Positions 1 through 27,089 of a DNA stretch of 64,000 nt are shown here, piece by piece; within the stretch, counting starts at the first letter, position 1, and every line of letters begins with the position of its first letter. The stretch covers positions 744,001 to 808,000 of the forward strand of contig OZ024861.1 of NCBI GenBank assembly GCA_964017155.1, written 5' to 3'. The notes beneath the pieces are model-generated. The model was given only the letters and a program-made list of their open reading frames with translations. It ran no database searches and was not told the DNA's origin. Both the position numbers and the translations under genes were made by a program. Origin of the DNA: Oasisia sp. SBJ-2009. Lineage: Eukaryota > Annelida > Polychaeta > Sabellida > Siboglinidae.

Positions 1-402
1 TACACGACACACGTCTACATGACACACGTCTACATGACACACGACTACATGACACACGTCTACACGACACACGTCTACACGACACACGACTACATGACAC
101 ACGACACACGTCTACACAACACACGACTACATGACTACATGACACACGTCTACATGACACACGTCTACATGACACACGTCTACATGAGACACGTCTACAC
201 TACACACGACTACATGACACACGACTACATGACACACGTCTACATGACACACGTCTACACGACACACGACTACACGACACACGTCTACACGACACATGTC
301 TACACGACACACGTCTACATGACACACGTCTACATGACACACGTCTACATGACACACGTCTACATGACACACGTCTACACGACACACGTCTACACGACAC
401 AT
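1..402. repeat. 15-bp minisatellite in CTPS intron 13
   Basis: About 27 copies of a 15-bp unit (GACACACGTCTACAT and variants CACGAC, CACGTC), running to within 10 bases of the exon 13 donor. 15 is divisible by three, so several frames stay open by chance; these are not genes. Confidence 0.9.
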
Positions 403-412
403 GTAATCATAC

Positions 413-16262
<15,850 letters not shown>

Positions 16263-16311
16263 CGCGGCTCTACCCAGAGCAGCCAGTTTTCTTAATTAAT
16301 TTCCCAAAGTC

Positions 16312-18600
16312 CTGCAAAGAAATTTGCATTCATTATATAATTGTTTCTTATTCATTCAGGATGTTTTCTTCTGACATGCCCATTGAACAAGCACTATCAA
16401 AGTGGTGTGATTGGCTATATAAATAATTAGTACACGTGTAGGTGCACAGCACGTATTTATATGCCAATTGCTGTCTACATGACCCAGATAAAGATGCTAG
16501 TGGATGCAGAAGACAAGGCCGGTCGATGGCCATGGGGACTGTCACCCACAGCCGTGAATGCCGTGCTAACAACACACAGGTGACGATGTGGCTGGTCTAG
16601 AAGCTACATGATTTATTGGGAAACTGTCACAGATCTCCTGTCATTATGTAGCTACATTATTCTTTAGTATTAAACTTGTTAACTACGACCATCCTATTCT
16701 TGTCTAACAAAGACCTTATTTTGATATTAACAGAACATCTGCCGCATGTGATTATCTTTCCATCTCCGAATTTCAGTCAGATCAGTCCATGATAAAGGTA
16801 AGGTAAATTCCATGAAACATGACAAAAAGACAGTTTTCTTAGTTTGAAGGTTTCCACCCCACATGTTTGGCTTTGTAACTTCATATATAATGAACATATC
16901 TTCTTACATGATACATCATGTGAAAGCTGAGATTGTGCTCGTTCCAATGGGGCAAATAACTCAATTAAAAAAATTACTGATATCTGACTCATTTTGTTAT
17001 ATATATATATATATTGTATTTTTTATTCATGAACACAACAAACTAACTACTACACAGGTCCTTGTTCTGATTATTTATGTATGACATGGATAATGTGTAT
17101 TGTTTTGAAATAATGGTCAAATAAAAACAAATTCTTCTTCTTCTTCCTTGCATTTTTGCGCATGCAGCTAGCAGCTGGTCTGCAGTGTGGCTCCCAGCAT
17201 CTAACTCTGCCCACAGTGCGAAGTCGCACAGGTCTGGTATCTCAGGTATGTGTCACACTAGTGCCGCTTTAGCTTGCATTTGGACACAAGCTCAGCATGG
17301 ATTAATACCAGCATTACTTGTAACAAAGTCTCGGAAGCACGTGTGGCACTCTTTGTCACTGTTTTGTTTGTTGTTATTGTCGTCGCATATTTGTGTATTT
17401 TGTTTTGGTTTGTCGCCATTTTGGTGTGTCGCCAATTTAGCATGTAACTGTTTGGGATTTGTCCCCGTCATTTTGCCATGTACCTGAAGAAACTATTCAT
17501 TATGTTGTGTTTAAGAATCTTTAAACAGTGGAAAATAAAACAGGTAAATACAAGGGTATTTTTTTATATATCATAGTCAATATATATTTACACATATCCA
17601 TCAATACAATGTAGAATTGTCGTTAATTAGTAACTAATAATCAACTAAACGGTGGACAACGTTGGATCGAGATCGAACTGAGTCAAGATGTAATGACTAA
17701 TGTAATGACAGAAACTGGCAGACTGAACAGTACCCAGAGACTGGTAGAATGAACAAAGTATAAACCCTCCATGGGTAGATCGAACCCATACATGACTCAT
17801 GAGCACTTCATGAACTACCGTCCGCATGGTCACATCAGTTACCATATCCGATTATCGCTCAATCAATGTCAATCAATGATTCCCAAGACAGTCATAAATA
17901 AAATCTGAATTACTGAACTGTGATCAGTTCAGTAATAATACTCGAATTAAGTACGAAACAGGGATTGTCTCGATTCATCCACGGAAGTTTCAAACAAGTT
18001 CGCGACATGACCATCCGATGGTGACCATGACATGTGCTTGCCGGATCTACATAATTTGCTAAATTGACATGTTACCTGCTATTGCACAATTACCTGCTAA
18101 ACAAGTGTTATACATACCTCACAAAAACATTAGAAATATTGACGGACCAGGCGATAGTAGTTATAACAAACAGTATAACGTAATAGAACACCGCATTTAT
18201 ATCGCCAATGCCATGGCAAAGCCTAGCCTTGCCGAAGCCAGCCACGGTCACGCTGCGTACTCCCCGCATTTCGACATATAAAATTCCCCAAATCAATTTA
18301 TGCTGTTGTCTCTAAAATAATGGCATCATCGCACTCAGCCCCAGAACGTACAACAAAACGCATATTTAAACATCACGTGTTATGTAATGCGTTACCCAAT
18401 GTGCTACATAATAACTGTTTGCACCTAAAACAATACCCTCTGAAAAAAGCATGACAAATACGCACCAAATTTCGTTCCTCGCAAACAGCTGCACTGACTG
18501 ACACTTGCTGTGCCGCTGTGTGGCGCCACGTATATAATAGGACGAGACTATTCGTATCGGAGTCCTATTCGTATTGGTTTATTTCATTCTCTGGGCAATC
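16312..18600. other. CTPS 5' side: putative UTR intron and promoter
   Basis: No conserved coding sequence was found. A likely acceptor at 16312 implies a non-coding CTPS exon upstream. On the minus strand a TATATA word at about 18531-18536 followed by GC-richer sequence could be its promoter, but this is only a guess. There is a short TA tract at 16998-17016. Confidence 0.3.
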
Positions 18601-18946
18601 AATACAGATTGAAATAGGTACATAAAACATGCAAAATATATTTGTTAAAATAGATTGAAATAATATATAATTTAAAACATTAGCATAAATGTAAAATTAA
18701 TTAAAAAAGTAGAGAATAATTTATTTGAAATGCATCTATAAAGGTAATTTAAATAGGTTAAGATATTAAAACATATTTTCTGTGATTATTTGACTAAACT
18801 TAAAAAAATACTTTAATAAAATATTTTAATAAATACTTTAAAACATTAAAATAAATAGATCTAAAGAATAAATTAAGGTTTTACAATATTTTACACATTT
18901 CCATCTATATCAGCATTCACGAAAGTTTGCTAATTAATGGTTGAAA
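18601..18946. other. AT-rich flank of the duplicated block
   Basis: Very AT-rich (TTTAAA/AATATA words) single-copy sequence at the border of the tandem duplication. No gene seen. Confidence 0.5.
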
Positions 18947-19690
18947 AGGCACCAGTTAATGAAGCAGTTCTTGGTTCTGTTGGTTTTGACTCTGGAATAA
19001 GGATATCGAGTTCGGCATCTTGTATTGTATGTTGCAGTTCTTGGTTTTGGTAGAAGTTTATGCAGTTTGTGCTGCGGCTCTTCAATTTGTGTGAAGAAAT
19101 GTTCACATAACTGCGCACGTCTTTGTTTCAGAGAATTATTAAGTCAGCTGTGCATTCGCTAATGCTTCGGCATAGGTAGTGTTCGGGTATATGATGTTCA
19201 TAGCACGTCTTTGTACTCGCTCCATATCACTTTGGAGACCCAATGTGAGTGAGGTCGACCATGCTGGACATGCGTATTCCAGAGTAGGCCGGACCATCGT
19301 TGTATATACCGTCAGAAGGTCTTCGACGGGAATGCCTGATCGTTTGAGTTGTAGCAGTAGAAACAGCCTCTTGCCTGTTTTTCGTGTTATTTCATCAATT
19401 AACGTATACGTCCCATGTCAGGTTGCTGGTGATGGTAATGCCAAGTATCTTCGCCTTGGTTACTCGCTGAGTGTCTGTTCCGTCGATACGTATGGTTGGG
19501 ATCGAAGTTTGTCCTTGTTTTAGAGAAATCAATAACAAGCTCTGTTGTCTTACTTTTGTTGATTTTCATGTCGTTTTGGATTGTCCACAGATATGCCGCA
19601 TCGGCTGCTTCCTGGAGATTTGGTGCTTGGGAGTCTGATCCAGTATAGACGATCGATGCACGTCCCTTGGCAAAAAATTCTATAGAAAAC
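18947..19690 (-). pseudogene. LINE fragment (family 1), copy A
   Basis: Minus-strand conceptual translation, with frameshifts, gives ILGITITSNLTWD, RLFLLLQLKRSGIPVEDLL, TTMVRPTLEYACPAWS, RVQRRAMNIIYP and HKLHKLLPKPR. These are typical of the C-terminal region after the reverse transcriptase in CR1/L2/Rex1-type non-LTR retrotransposons. It is truncated on its 5' side by the foldback element and by stops. Confidence 0.8.
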
Positions 19691-19828
19691 TATAGATTTT
19701 GTATATAGAATTCTGTAGAATTCTAAAGAATTTTGCAGTGTTCTATAGAATTCTACAGACTTTTCTATAGATTGTGTGTGGCCTAAAGTTTTCTATATAA
19801 TTTTATAGATTTTTCTATAGTTTTCTAA

Positions 19829-20150
19829 AGAATTCTATAGATTTTTCTATAGAAAACTATTGGCGAAAATCCTATAGAAAACTATAAGCAAAAATCCTTT
19901 AGAATATTCTAAGGGTACTATAGACCATTATCATACATAATTATTTTAATGTTTTATTTTACCCTCCTGTCTTTGTTTTATCCACCATGTGGAGCATATG
20001 GAGCCACTTCCTGTCTGGTTACCGTTGTAACATCCCTTCGCCAAAAAAAAAACTTTAAATTTTCTATAGAATATTCTATAGGATTTTTGTTTATAGTTTT
20101 CTATAGGATTTTCGCCAATAGTTTTCTATAGAAAAATCTATAGAATTCTT
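19829..20150. mobile_element. TATAG-rich foldback element, copy A
   Basis: An ~83-bp inverted repeat flanks a ~150-bp core. The left arm (19829-19911) contains TTTTTCTATAGAAAACTATT and GGCGAAAATCCTATAG; the right arm (20063-20150) carries the reverse complement almost perfectly. Further CTATAG words extend left to 19675. No coding capacity. Looks like a MITE; family unknown. Confidence 0.8.
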
Positions 20151-20156
20151 TATCCC

Positions 20157-20530
20157 TGTCTGTCAGCCTCCCTCCCTGTCTGTCAGCCTCCCTCCCTCCC
20201 TCCCTCCCTCCCTCCCTCCCTCCCTCCCTCCCTCCCTCCCTCCCTCCCTCCCTCCCTCCCTCCCTCCCTCCCTCCCTCCCTCCCTCCCTCCCTCCCTCCC
20301 TCCCTCCCTCCCTCCCTCCCTCCCTCCCTCCCTCCCTCCCTCCCTCCCTCCCTCCCTCCCTCCCTCCCTCCGTCCCTCCCTCCCTCCCTCCCTCCCTCCC
20401 TCCCTCCCTCCCTGCCTGCCTGCCTGCCTCCCTCCCTCCCACCCTCCCTCCCTCCCTCCCTCCCTTCCTCCCTCCCTCCCTCCCTCCCTCCCTCCCTTCC
20501 TCCCTCCCTCCCTCCCTCCCTCCCCCTCCC
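20157..20530. repeat. (CCCT)n tract, copy A
   Basis: About 370 bases of almost pure CCCT (GGGA on the minus strand), with a few CTGC and CTTC interruptions. Open frames of GREGGREGG type are artefacts. Confidence 0.97.
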
Positions 20531-20749
20531 ACTGCACTGCGAATTAGGGAGACGTAAGACCACAATAAGGTCCTCGTCTTTTTAAGGTCCTCATTTTTCC
20601 GGCGTTAATTATAAACGTTCTGATTGACTTTTCTGTGCATGCGCAATAAATGTAAAATCATCAATGTGCATGCAGCGAAAGGACAAAGCATTTGTGGCAT
20701 AAATATATACCACATTGTTCGTTTGGATGTATATATATAATAATAATAA

Positions 20750-21376
20750 TAATTCCGTTGCTTAATATAGCGCTTTTTAGCTAACTAAATATCAATCAAA
20801 GCGCTTCACATTAATACGATGTGTTCACTAAATCTAAAATCTAAATTAACTAAATACATAAGGTAAGATAACAATAAATAAGCTAAGATAAATAAGTTAA
20901 GATCAATAAAAACGCATTACTATGACGTGTTGACCAAATCTAAAATATAGACTAATTAAATACATAAGGTAAGATCAAATTATTAATCTAATTTAAATAA
21001 ATAAGTAATATAAGAGCAATAAGTAAGTAAAAATAAATAAGCTAAGATAAATAATTATAAAACAATAAATTAGTGTGTAAAAATACAATTCCAAACCGAA
21101 CAATTTAAGACCAAGCAGCGTCATAGAATACAAATCAGTGTGATCAAGGCAGGTAGTGTAAACGAAATAAGTGAGTTTTTAGATGTTTTCTGAAAGCTGC
21201 CAATGTCTCAATTGTTCTCACACTCTTAGGCAAGCTGTTCCACATGGTTGGACCTGCCACTGCAAAACTGCACTTTCCGACCGTTCTCCTCGGCACCGTC
21301 ACTGCGAGCAATGTTACGTCACTCGCTGATCGCAATGCACGAGTAGGCGCGTGGCGAGCTATCGCACAATTGAGGT
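20750..21376 (-). pseudogene. LINE 3' end (family 2), truncated copy A
   Basis: Identical to the 3' part of the LINE at 23641-25600: short TAA-type tail at 20738-20752, 3' UTR, and the last ~70 codons (ending HLFRLHYLP). Truncated at the duplication junction. Confidence 0.85.
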
Positions 21377-22120
21377 AGGCACCAGTTAATGAAGCAGTTC
21401 TTGGTTCTGTTGGTTTTGACTCTGGAATAAGGATATCGAGTTCGGCATCTTGTATTGTATGTTGCAGTTCTTGGTTTTGGTAGAAGTTTATGCAGTTTGT
21501 GCTGCGGCTCTTCAATTTGTGTGAAGAAATGTTCACATAACTGCGCACGTCTTTGTTTCAGAGAATTATTAAGTCAGCTGTGCATTCGCTAATGCTTCGG
21601 CATAGGTAGTGTTCGGGTATATGATGTTCATAGCACGTCTTTGTACTCGCTCCATATCACTTTGGAGACCCAATGTGAGTGAGGTCGACCATGCTGGACA
21701 TGCGTATTCCAGAGTAGGCCGGACCATCGTTGTATATACCGTCAGAAGGTCTTCGACGGGAATGCCTGATCGTTTGAGTTGTAGCAGTAGAAACAGCCTC
21801 TTGCCTGTTTTTCGTGTTATTTCATCAATTAACGTATACGTCCCATGTCAGGTTGCTGGTGATGGTAATGCCAAGTATCTTCGCCTTGGTTACTCGCTGA
21901 GTGTCTGTTCCGTCGATACGTATGGTTGGGATCGAAGTTTGTCCTTGTTTTAGAGAAATCAATAACAAGCTCTGTTGTCTTACTTTTGTTGATTTTCATG
22001 TCGTTTTGGATTGTCCACAGATATGCCGCATCGGCTGCTTCCTGGAGATTTGGTGCTTGGGAGTCTGATCCAGTATAGACGATCGATGCACGTCCCTTGG
22101 CAAAAAATTCTATAGAAAAC
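21377..22120 (-). pseudogene. LINE fragment (family 1), copy B
   Basis: Duplicate of 18947-19690 with the same frameshifts, so the decay preceded the segmental duplication. Confidence 0.8.
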
Positions 22121-22258
22121 TATAGATTTTGTATATAGAATTCTGTAGAATTCTAAAGAATGTTGCAGTGTTCTATAGAATTCTACAGACTTTTCTATAG
22201 ATTGTGTGTGGCCTAAAGTTTTCTATATAATTTTATAGATTTTTCTATAGTTTTCTAA

Positions 22259-22580
22259 AGAATTCTAAAGATTTTTCTATAGAAAACTATTGGCGAAAAT
22301 CCTATAGAAAACTATAAGCAAAAATCCTTTAGAATATTCTAAGGGTACTATAGACCATTATCATACATAATTATTTTAATGTTTTATTTTACCCTCCTGT
22401 CTTTGTTTTATCCACCATGTGGAGCATATGGAGCCACTTCCTGTCTGGTTACCGTTGTAACATCCCTTCGCCAAAAAAAAAACTTTAAATTTTCTATAGA
22501 ATATTCTATAGGATTTTTGTTTATAGTTTTCTATAGGATTTTCGCCAATAGTTTTCTATAGAAAAATCTATAGAATTCTT
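22259..22580. mobile_element. TATAG-rich foldback element, copy B
   Basis: Copy of 19829-20150 within the duplicated block, with a single visible change in the left arm (CTAAAG for CTATAG). Confidence 0.8.
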
Positions 22581-22586
22581 TATCCC

Positions 22587-23440
22587 TGTCTGTCAGCCTC
22601 CCTCCCTGTCTGTCAGCCTCCCTCCCTCCCTCCCTCCCTCCCTCCCTCCCTCCCTCCCTCCCTCCCTCCCTCCCTCCCTCCCTCCCTCCCTCCCTCCCTC
22701 CCTCCCTCCCTCCCTCCCTCCCTCCCTCCCTCCCTCCCTCCCTCCCTCCCTCCCTCCCTCCCTCCCTCCCTCCCTCCCTCCCTCCCTCCCTCCCTCCCTC
22801 CCTCCCTCCCTCCCTCCCTCCCTCCCTCCCTCCCTCCCTCCCTCCCTCCCTCCCTCCCTCCCTCCCTCCCTCCCTCCCTCCCTCCCTCCCTCCCTCCCTC
22901 CCTCCCTCCCTCCCTCCCTCCCTCCCTCCCTCCCTCCCTCCCTCCCTCCCTCCCTCCCTCCCTCCCTCCCTCCCTCCCTCCCTCCCTCCCTCCCTCCCTC
23001 CCTCCCTCCCTCCCTGCCTCCCTGCCTCCCTGCCTCCGTCCCTGCCTCCCTGCCTCCCTGCCTCCCTGCCTCCCTGCCTCCCTGCCTCCCTGCCTCCCTG
23101 CCTCCCTGCCTGCCTCCCTCCCTCCCTCCCTCTCTCTCTCTCCCTCCCTCCCTCCCTCCCTCCCACCCTCCCTCCCTCCCTCTCTGCCTCCCTGCCTCCC
23201 TGCCTCCCTCCCTCCCTCCCTCCCTCCCTCCCTCCCTCCCTCCCTCCCTCCCTCCCTCCCTCCCTCCCTGCCTCCCTGCCTCCCTGCCTCCCTGCCTCCC
23301 TGCCTCCCTGCCTCCGTCCCTGCCTCCCTGCCTCCCTGCTTCCCGGCTTCCCCCCCCCCTCCCTCCCTCCCTCCCTCCCTCCCTCCCTCTCTCTCTCCCT
23401 CCCTCCCTCCCTCCCTCCCTCCCCCCCCCTCCCACTGCTC
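22587..23440. repeat. (CCCT)n tract, copy B
   Basis: About 850 bases of CCCT with an added CCTGCCTC phase and CTCTCT interruptions. It is more than twice as long as the homologous tract in copy A, showing length change after duplication. Confidence 0.97.
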
Positions 23441-23640
23441 TGCGAATTAGGGAGACGTAAGACCACAATAAGGTCCTCGTCTTTTAAGGTCCTCATTTTT
23501 CCGGCGTTAATTATAAACGTTCTGATTGACTTTTCTGCGCATGCGCAATAAATGTAAAATCATCAATGTGCATGCAGCGAAAGGACAAAGCATTTGTGGC
23601 ATAAATATATACCACATTGTTCGTTTGGATGTATATATAT

Positions 23641-25600
23641 ATAATAATAATAATAATTCCGTTGCTTAATATAGCGCTTTTTAGCTAACTAAATATCAAT
23701 CAAAGCGCTTCACATTAATACGATGTGTTCACTAAATCTAAAATCTAAATTAACTAAATACATAAGGTAAGATAACAATAAATAAGCTAAGATAAATAAG
23801 TTAAGATCAATAAAAACGCATTACTATGACGTGTTGACCAAATCTAAAATATAGACTAATTAAATACATAAGGTAAGATCAAATTATTAATCTAATTTAA
23901 ATAAATAAGTAATATAAGAGCAATAAGTAAGTAAAAATAAATAAGCTAAGATAAATAATTATAAAACAATAAATTAGTGTGTAAAAATACAATTCCAAAC
24001 CGAACAATTTAAGACCAAGCAGCGTCATAGAATACAAATCAGTGTGATCAAGGCAGGTAGTGTAAACGAAATAAGTGAGTTTTTAGATGTTTTCTGAAAG
24101 CTGCCAATGTCTCAATTGTTCTCACACTCTTAGGCAAGCTGTTCCACATGGTTGGACCTGCCACTGCAAAACTGCACTTTCCGACCGTTCTCCTCGGCAC
24201 CGTCACTGCGAGCAATGTTACGTCACTCGCTGATCGCAATGCACGAGTAGGCGCGTGGCGAGCTATCGCACAATTGAGGTAGTCCGGGGCCAGGCCATGC
24301 AGGATCTTATACATGCAAGTACAGATCTTGAACGTTACTCTCATCTTGATCGGCAGCCAATGCAACGATCGCAGAATCGGTGTGATGTGATCTCGCCGTC
24401 TGACACGGTTGATAACGCGAGCGGCCGAGTTTTTTGCTCGTTGGAGTGGGTTTGTCAGTCCAGTGTTCCGTCCACCGAGTAGACAATTGCAGTAGTCAAG
24501 GCGACTCAGCACAAGACAACGTATTGCGGCATGGCACGCGTCTCGGGTCAGCAGGTGTCGAATTCTGCTGATCAGGCGTAGATGGTAATATACCGAAGAG
24601 CAGTAGCTATAGACACGATGCGATCAAATTGCATATATGCCTATCGAAGTAGCAGCCCAGATTTCTCACTGCGTCTGTCGATGTTAATGTTAGGCCAGGT
24701 AGCTCCAAGCTGGGGCTGCCATAGACTCGCAGATTGTGCGGTGACTGCAGCACGATAAACTCGGTTTTCTCGTTGTTCAGTTTCAATTGATGTAACAGCA
24801 TCCAAGCTCGTATTTCTGCTATGCACTGGACGAGCAGCTGTTTCGCGTGTTCCAGCTCAGCAGACATCACAGGGTTATAACTGACATATAGCTGGATGTC
24901 ATCAGCAAATCGATGGTACAGCACATGATGCTTCGTACATATATCCGCAATGGATGTCGTGTACATATTGAACATCACTGGTCCTAGAACCGAGCCTTGC
25001 GGAACTCCATGGTAAATCAGAGTTGCATTCGAAGAAGACGAACCAACCATGACACACTGTGATCTGCCAGTCAAGTATGAGCTAAACCAGTCCAATGCCG
25101 TGCCGCTGATGTTGAAACGTGAACCCAGAGTGTTCAACAATATGTCAATGTTGATCGTGTCGAATGCTGCACTCGTGTCCAGGAGGATCAGCATGACACA
25201 CGTACCGTCCTGAATCGAGGTTTCGCACTATGTCGTGCTGTACTCTCATTAGAGCTGTTTCGGTGGAATGGTGTTGTCTGTAAGCAGATTGCATCTTATC
25301 ATGCAAGTTATTCGTCGTCATGTGCTGATTCAGGCGTTTGAGGACAACGTGCTCGATCAACTTTCCGATGAAAGCGAGGTTGGAAATGGGGCGATAGTTC
25401 CCTAGTTCGTTCTGGTCAAGCGAGGCTTTCTTCAGTAATGGTGTCAATATAGGGCGGTCTTAAATTGTTTAGGAAATGTTCCTGTGTTTAGTGACGCATT
25501 TATAATCTTGACGAGTGTGAATAGCGTAGCGGTTAAAGTAGTTTTTAGTAGCCATGTAGGTAGCACATCAAGTGGACAGCATTTTGTAACCTCTCAACGA
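23641..25600 (-). pseudogene. CR1/L2-like LINE reverse transcriptase, 5'-truncated
   Basis: Minus-strand RT of a non-LTR retrotransposon broken by frameshifts near 25453, 25195 and 24640. Motifs in order: PTWLLK, IINASLNTGTFP, NYRPISNL, DTSAAFDTI, GVPQGSVLGP, FADDIQLY (the catalytic F/YADD box), then ITPILRSLHWLP and WNSLPKSVRT of the C-terminal domain. The endonuclease is missing. It ends in a 3' UTR with AAGCGCT words and an ATT-rich tail. Inactive relic. Confidence 0.9.
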
Positions 25601-25828
25601 AATTATTGTCGCAAATTAACACGAGCCAAACAAGTTTTGAGGCATATTTTTATAGCAAGCGTAAATCACGTGACTGTAGTGCGCCATAACATGTGACAGT
25701 GATTTATTTATTAAAAAAAAAACTCATATATATATTTATTGCATTGAACGACATTTTAAGAAACTCTTCACAGTAATCATCATAGTTGAGTAACAAATAG
25801 CCCGTGGCATTTATACCGAAAATCCTTT

Positions 25829-26300
25829 GCCACTTTATGGGGACGATTTCACTTTTCTTCCACTCTTCCGGCATATGTTCCTCTTCCCAAATTCTCTTCA
25901 GTATTTCATGCATTGTGTCCACTCCACTCTCCCCTAGGTGTTTGATAAGGTCTATCGGGAGGCCTGAACATCCTGCAGCTTCTCCCTTGTTCATTCTCTC
26001 TATGGCGTTCTTCACCTCTTCCCTTGATATTTCATGGACTGGTCCTTCTACTGCTGATACTTCTCCAAGGTGTTCCCTGGCGTTTTCTACATTTAGTAGG
26101 TTGCTGAAATACTCTCTCCACCTCTCTTTGATCTTTACCTCATCTGTTAGCATATCCCCTGTTTGGTCTTTAATCACATTCACTTCCCCAATGTCTCTTC
26201 TTGATCTTAATATTGCCCTTTGTTTTGCCACTTTGTAGATCATCCGCTCACCTTCATCTGTTCCCATCTTGTCATACCACTCTTTGTATGCGCATCATTG
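25829..26300 (-). pseudogene. RTE-like LINE fragment
   Basis: Open minus-strand segment with YDKMGTDEGER, IKERWREYFSNLL, EVKNAIERMNKGEAAG and MPEEWKKSEIVPI. This is the region just N-terminal to the RT core in RTE/BovB-type elements. Both ends are truncated. It is unrelated to the neighbouring LINE families. Confidence 0.75.
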
Positions 26301-26394
26301 TCTAATGTTTGTAATAATCATCCAATCAGTATAAAGATCGAGATTCGCCCCTTAGCGTTGTGGCACATGGCTGTGTCAAGTCGTTGACTATAAC

Positions 26395-26780
26395 ACCGTA
26401 CCTGGATGACCAGCCGAGTTTGGAATACTCGAATCATATGGTCCGTGTACCAGCGAAGTGTCAGAACGAACAACGACGTGGAGGGGTGGCACCACCGGAT
26501 TAACCATGCAGCGTGTCCGCGTAACAGCTCCGCCTTTTTACCGGTTGGTGCCAATCCTCTCCCTCGAAGCATGGCTCGTTCCAATCGCATCATGCTTAAT
26601 ATTCGTGTCGGAGAAGAAACTCATGCGCCGGTAGCGGAAACTGTATCCGGAACTACAGGGAAGTTGTTTGGGTTGTCGGAGCGGTATGCGGGGGGTGCCA
26701 TGCACGTACATTTCCACACCCCAACTGTTAAAATCATGCGGCAATATTATATGCGCCAATTAAGTCGTGTATGAACTTGT
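26395..26780 (+). pseudogene. MULE-type transposase C-terminal fragment
   Basis: The plus-strand frame contains WSVYQRSVRTNNDVEGWHHR, the highly characteristic segment near the C-terminus of MULE/FLYWCH-associated transposase-like proteins. Downstream similarity continues in another frame (FYRLVPIL..., KKLMRR), then returns at KLFGLSERY, so frameshifts have destroyed it. No start, terminal repeats or upstream catalytic region are seen. Confidence 0.65.
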
Positions 26781-26914
26781 GTCGTCGTTGCATGATGTTT
26801 ACTTGTTGTGTTGCATTTGTTGTGGTTTGGCTTGCCATGCATAAGCTTTAATTGTTGACTTGTTTGTGGTGTGCGTGCGTGCGTTTGTCAAGAAACTTGT
26901 TTGTGGTGGTGGTG

Positions 26915-27085
26915 GTGATGTGCGTGCGCGTGCGCGTGCGCGTGCGCGTGCGCGTGCGCGTGCGCGTGCGCGTGCGCGTGCGCGTGCGCGTGCGCGTGCG
27001 CGTGCGCGTGCGCGTGCGCGTGCGCGTGCGCGTGCGCGTGCGCGTGCGCGTGCGCGTGCGCGTGCGCGTGCGCGTGCGCGTGCAC
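26915..27085. repeat. (CGTGCG)n alternating purine-pyrimidine tract
   Basis: About 28 perfect GTGCGC hexamers, flanked by GTGGTGGTGG. A perfect alternating purine-pyrimidine sequence of this kind is a classic Z-DNA former. The frames (RVRVRV, ARARAR) are artefacts. Confidence 0.97.
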
Positions 27086-27089
27086 GTGT

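Larger units (their letters stand above)
18947..21378. repeat. Tandem duplication, copy A (2.43 kb)
   Basis: Nearly identical to 21377-24282 (offset 2430 up to the CCCT tract). Only a few substitutions were seen, e.g. TTTTGCAG at 19733 against TGTTGCAG at 22163. It contains a LINE C-terminal fragment, a foldback element, a CCCT tract and the 3' end of a second LINE. The junction at 21375 joins ATTGAGGTAG to GCACCAG. Confidence 0.93.
21377..24282. repeat. Tandem duplication, copy B (2.9 kb)
   Basis: Second copy of the block at 18947-21378, longer by about 470 bases because its CCCT tract is longer. It continues uninterrupted into the LINE reverse transcriptase at 24.3-25.6 kb, so copy B is the parent arrangement and copy A the duplicate. 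Confidence 0.93.

Noticed and set aside
19179..19523. 114-codon plus-strand open frame, repeated at 21609-21953
   Set aside because: It is the antisense of a LINE C-terminal region; the minus strand shows family motifs, though with frameshifts. Its presence twice is due to the segmental duplication.
20101..23496. GREGG-repeat open frames
   Set aside because: Translation of a CCCT/GGGA microsatellite.
24255..24482. Plus-strand open frame over the LINE
   Set aside because: Shadow of the minus-strand reverse transcriptase C-terminal region.
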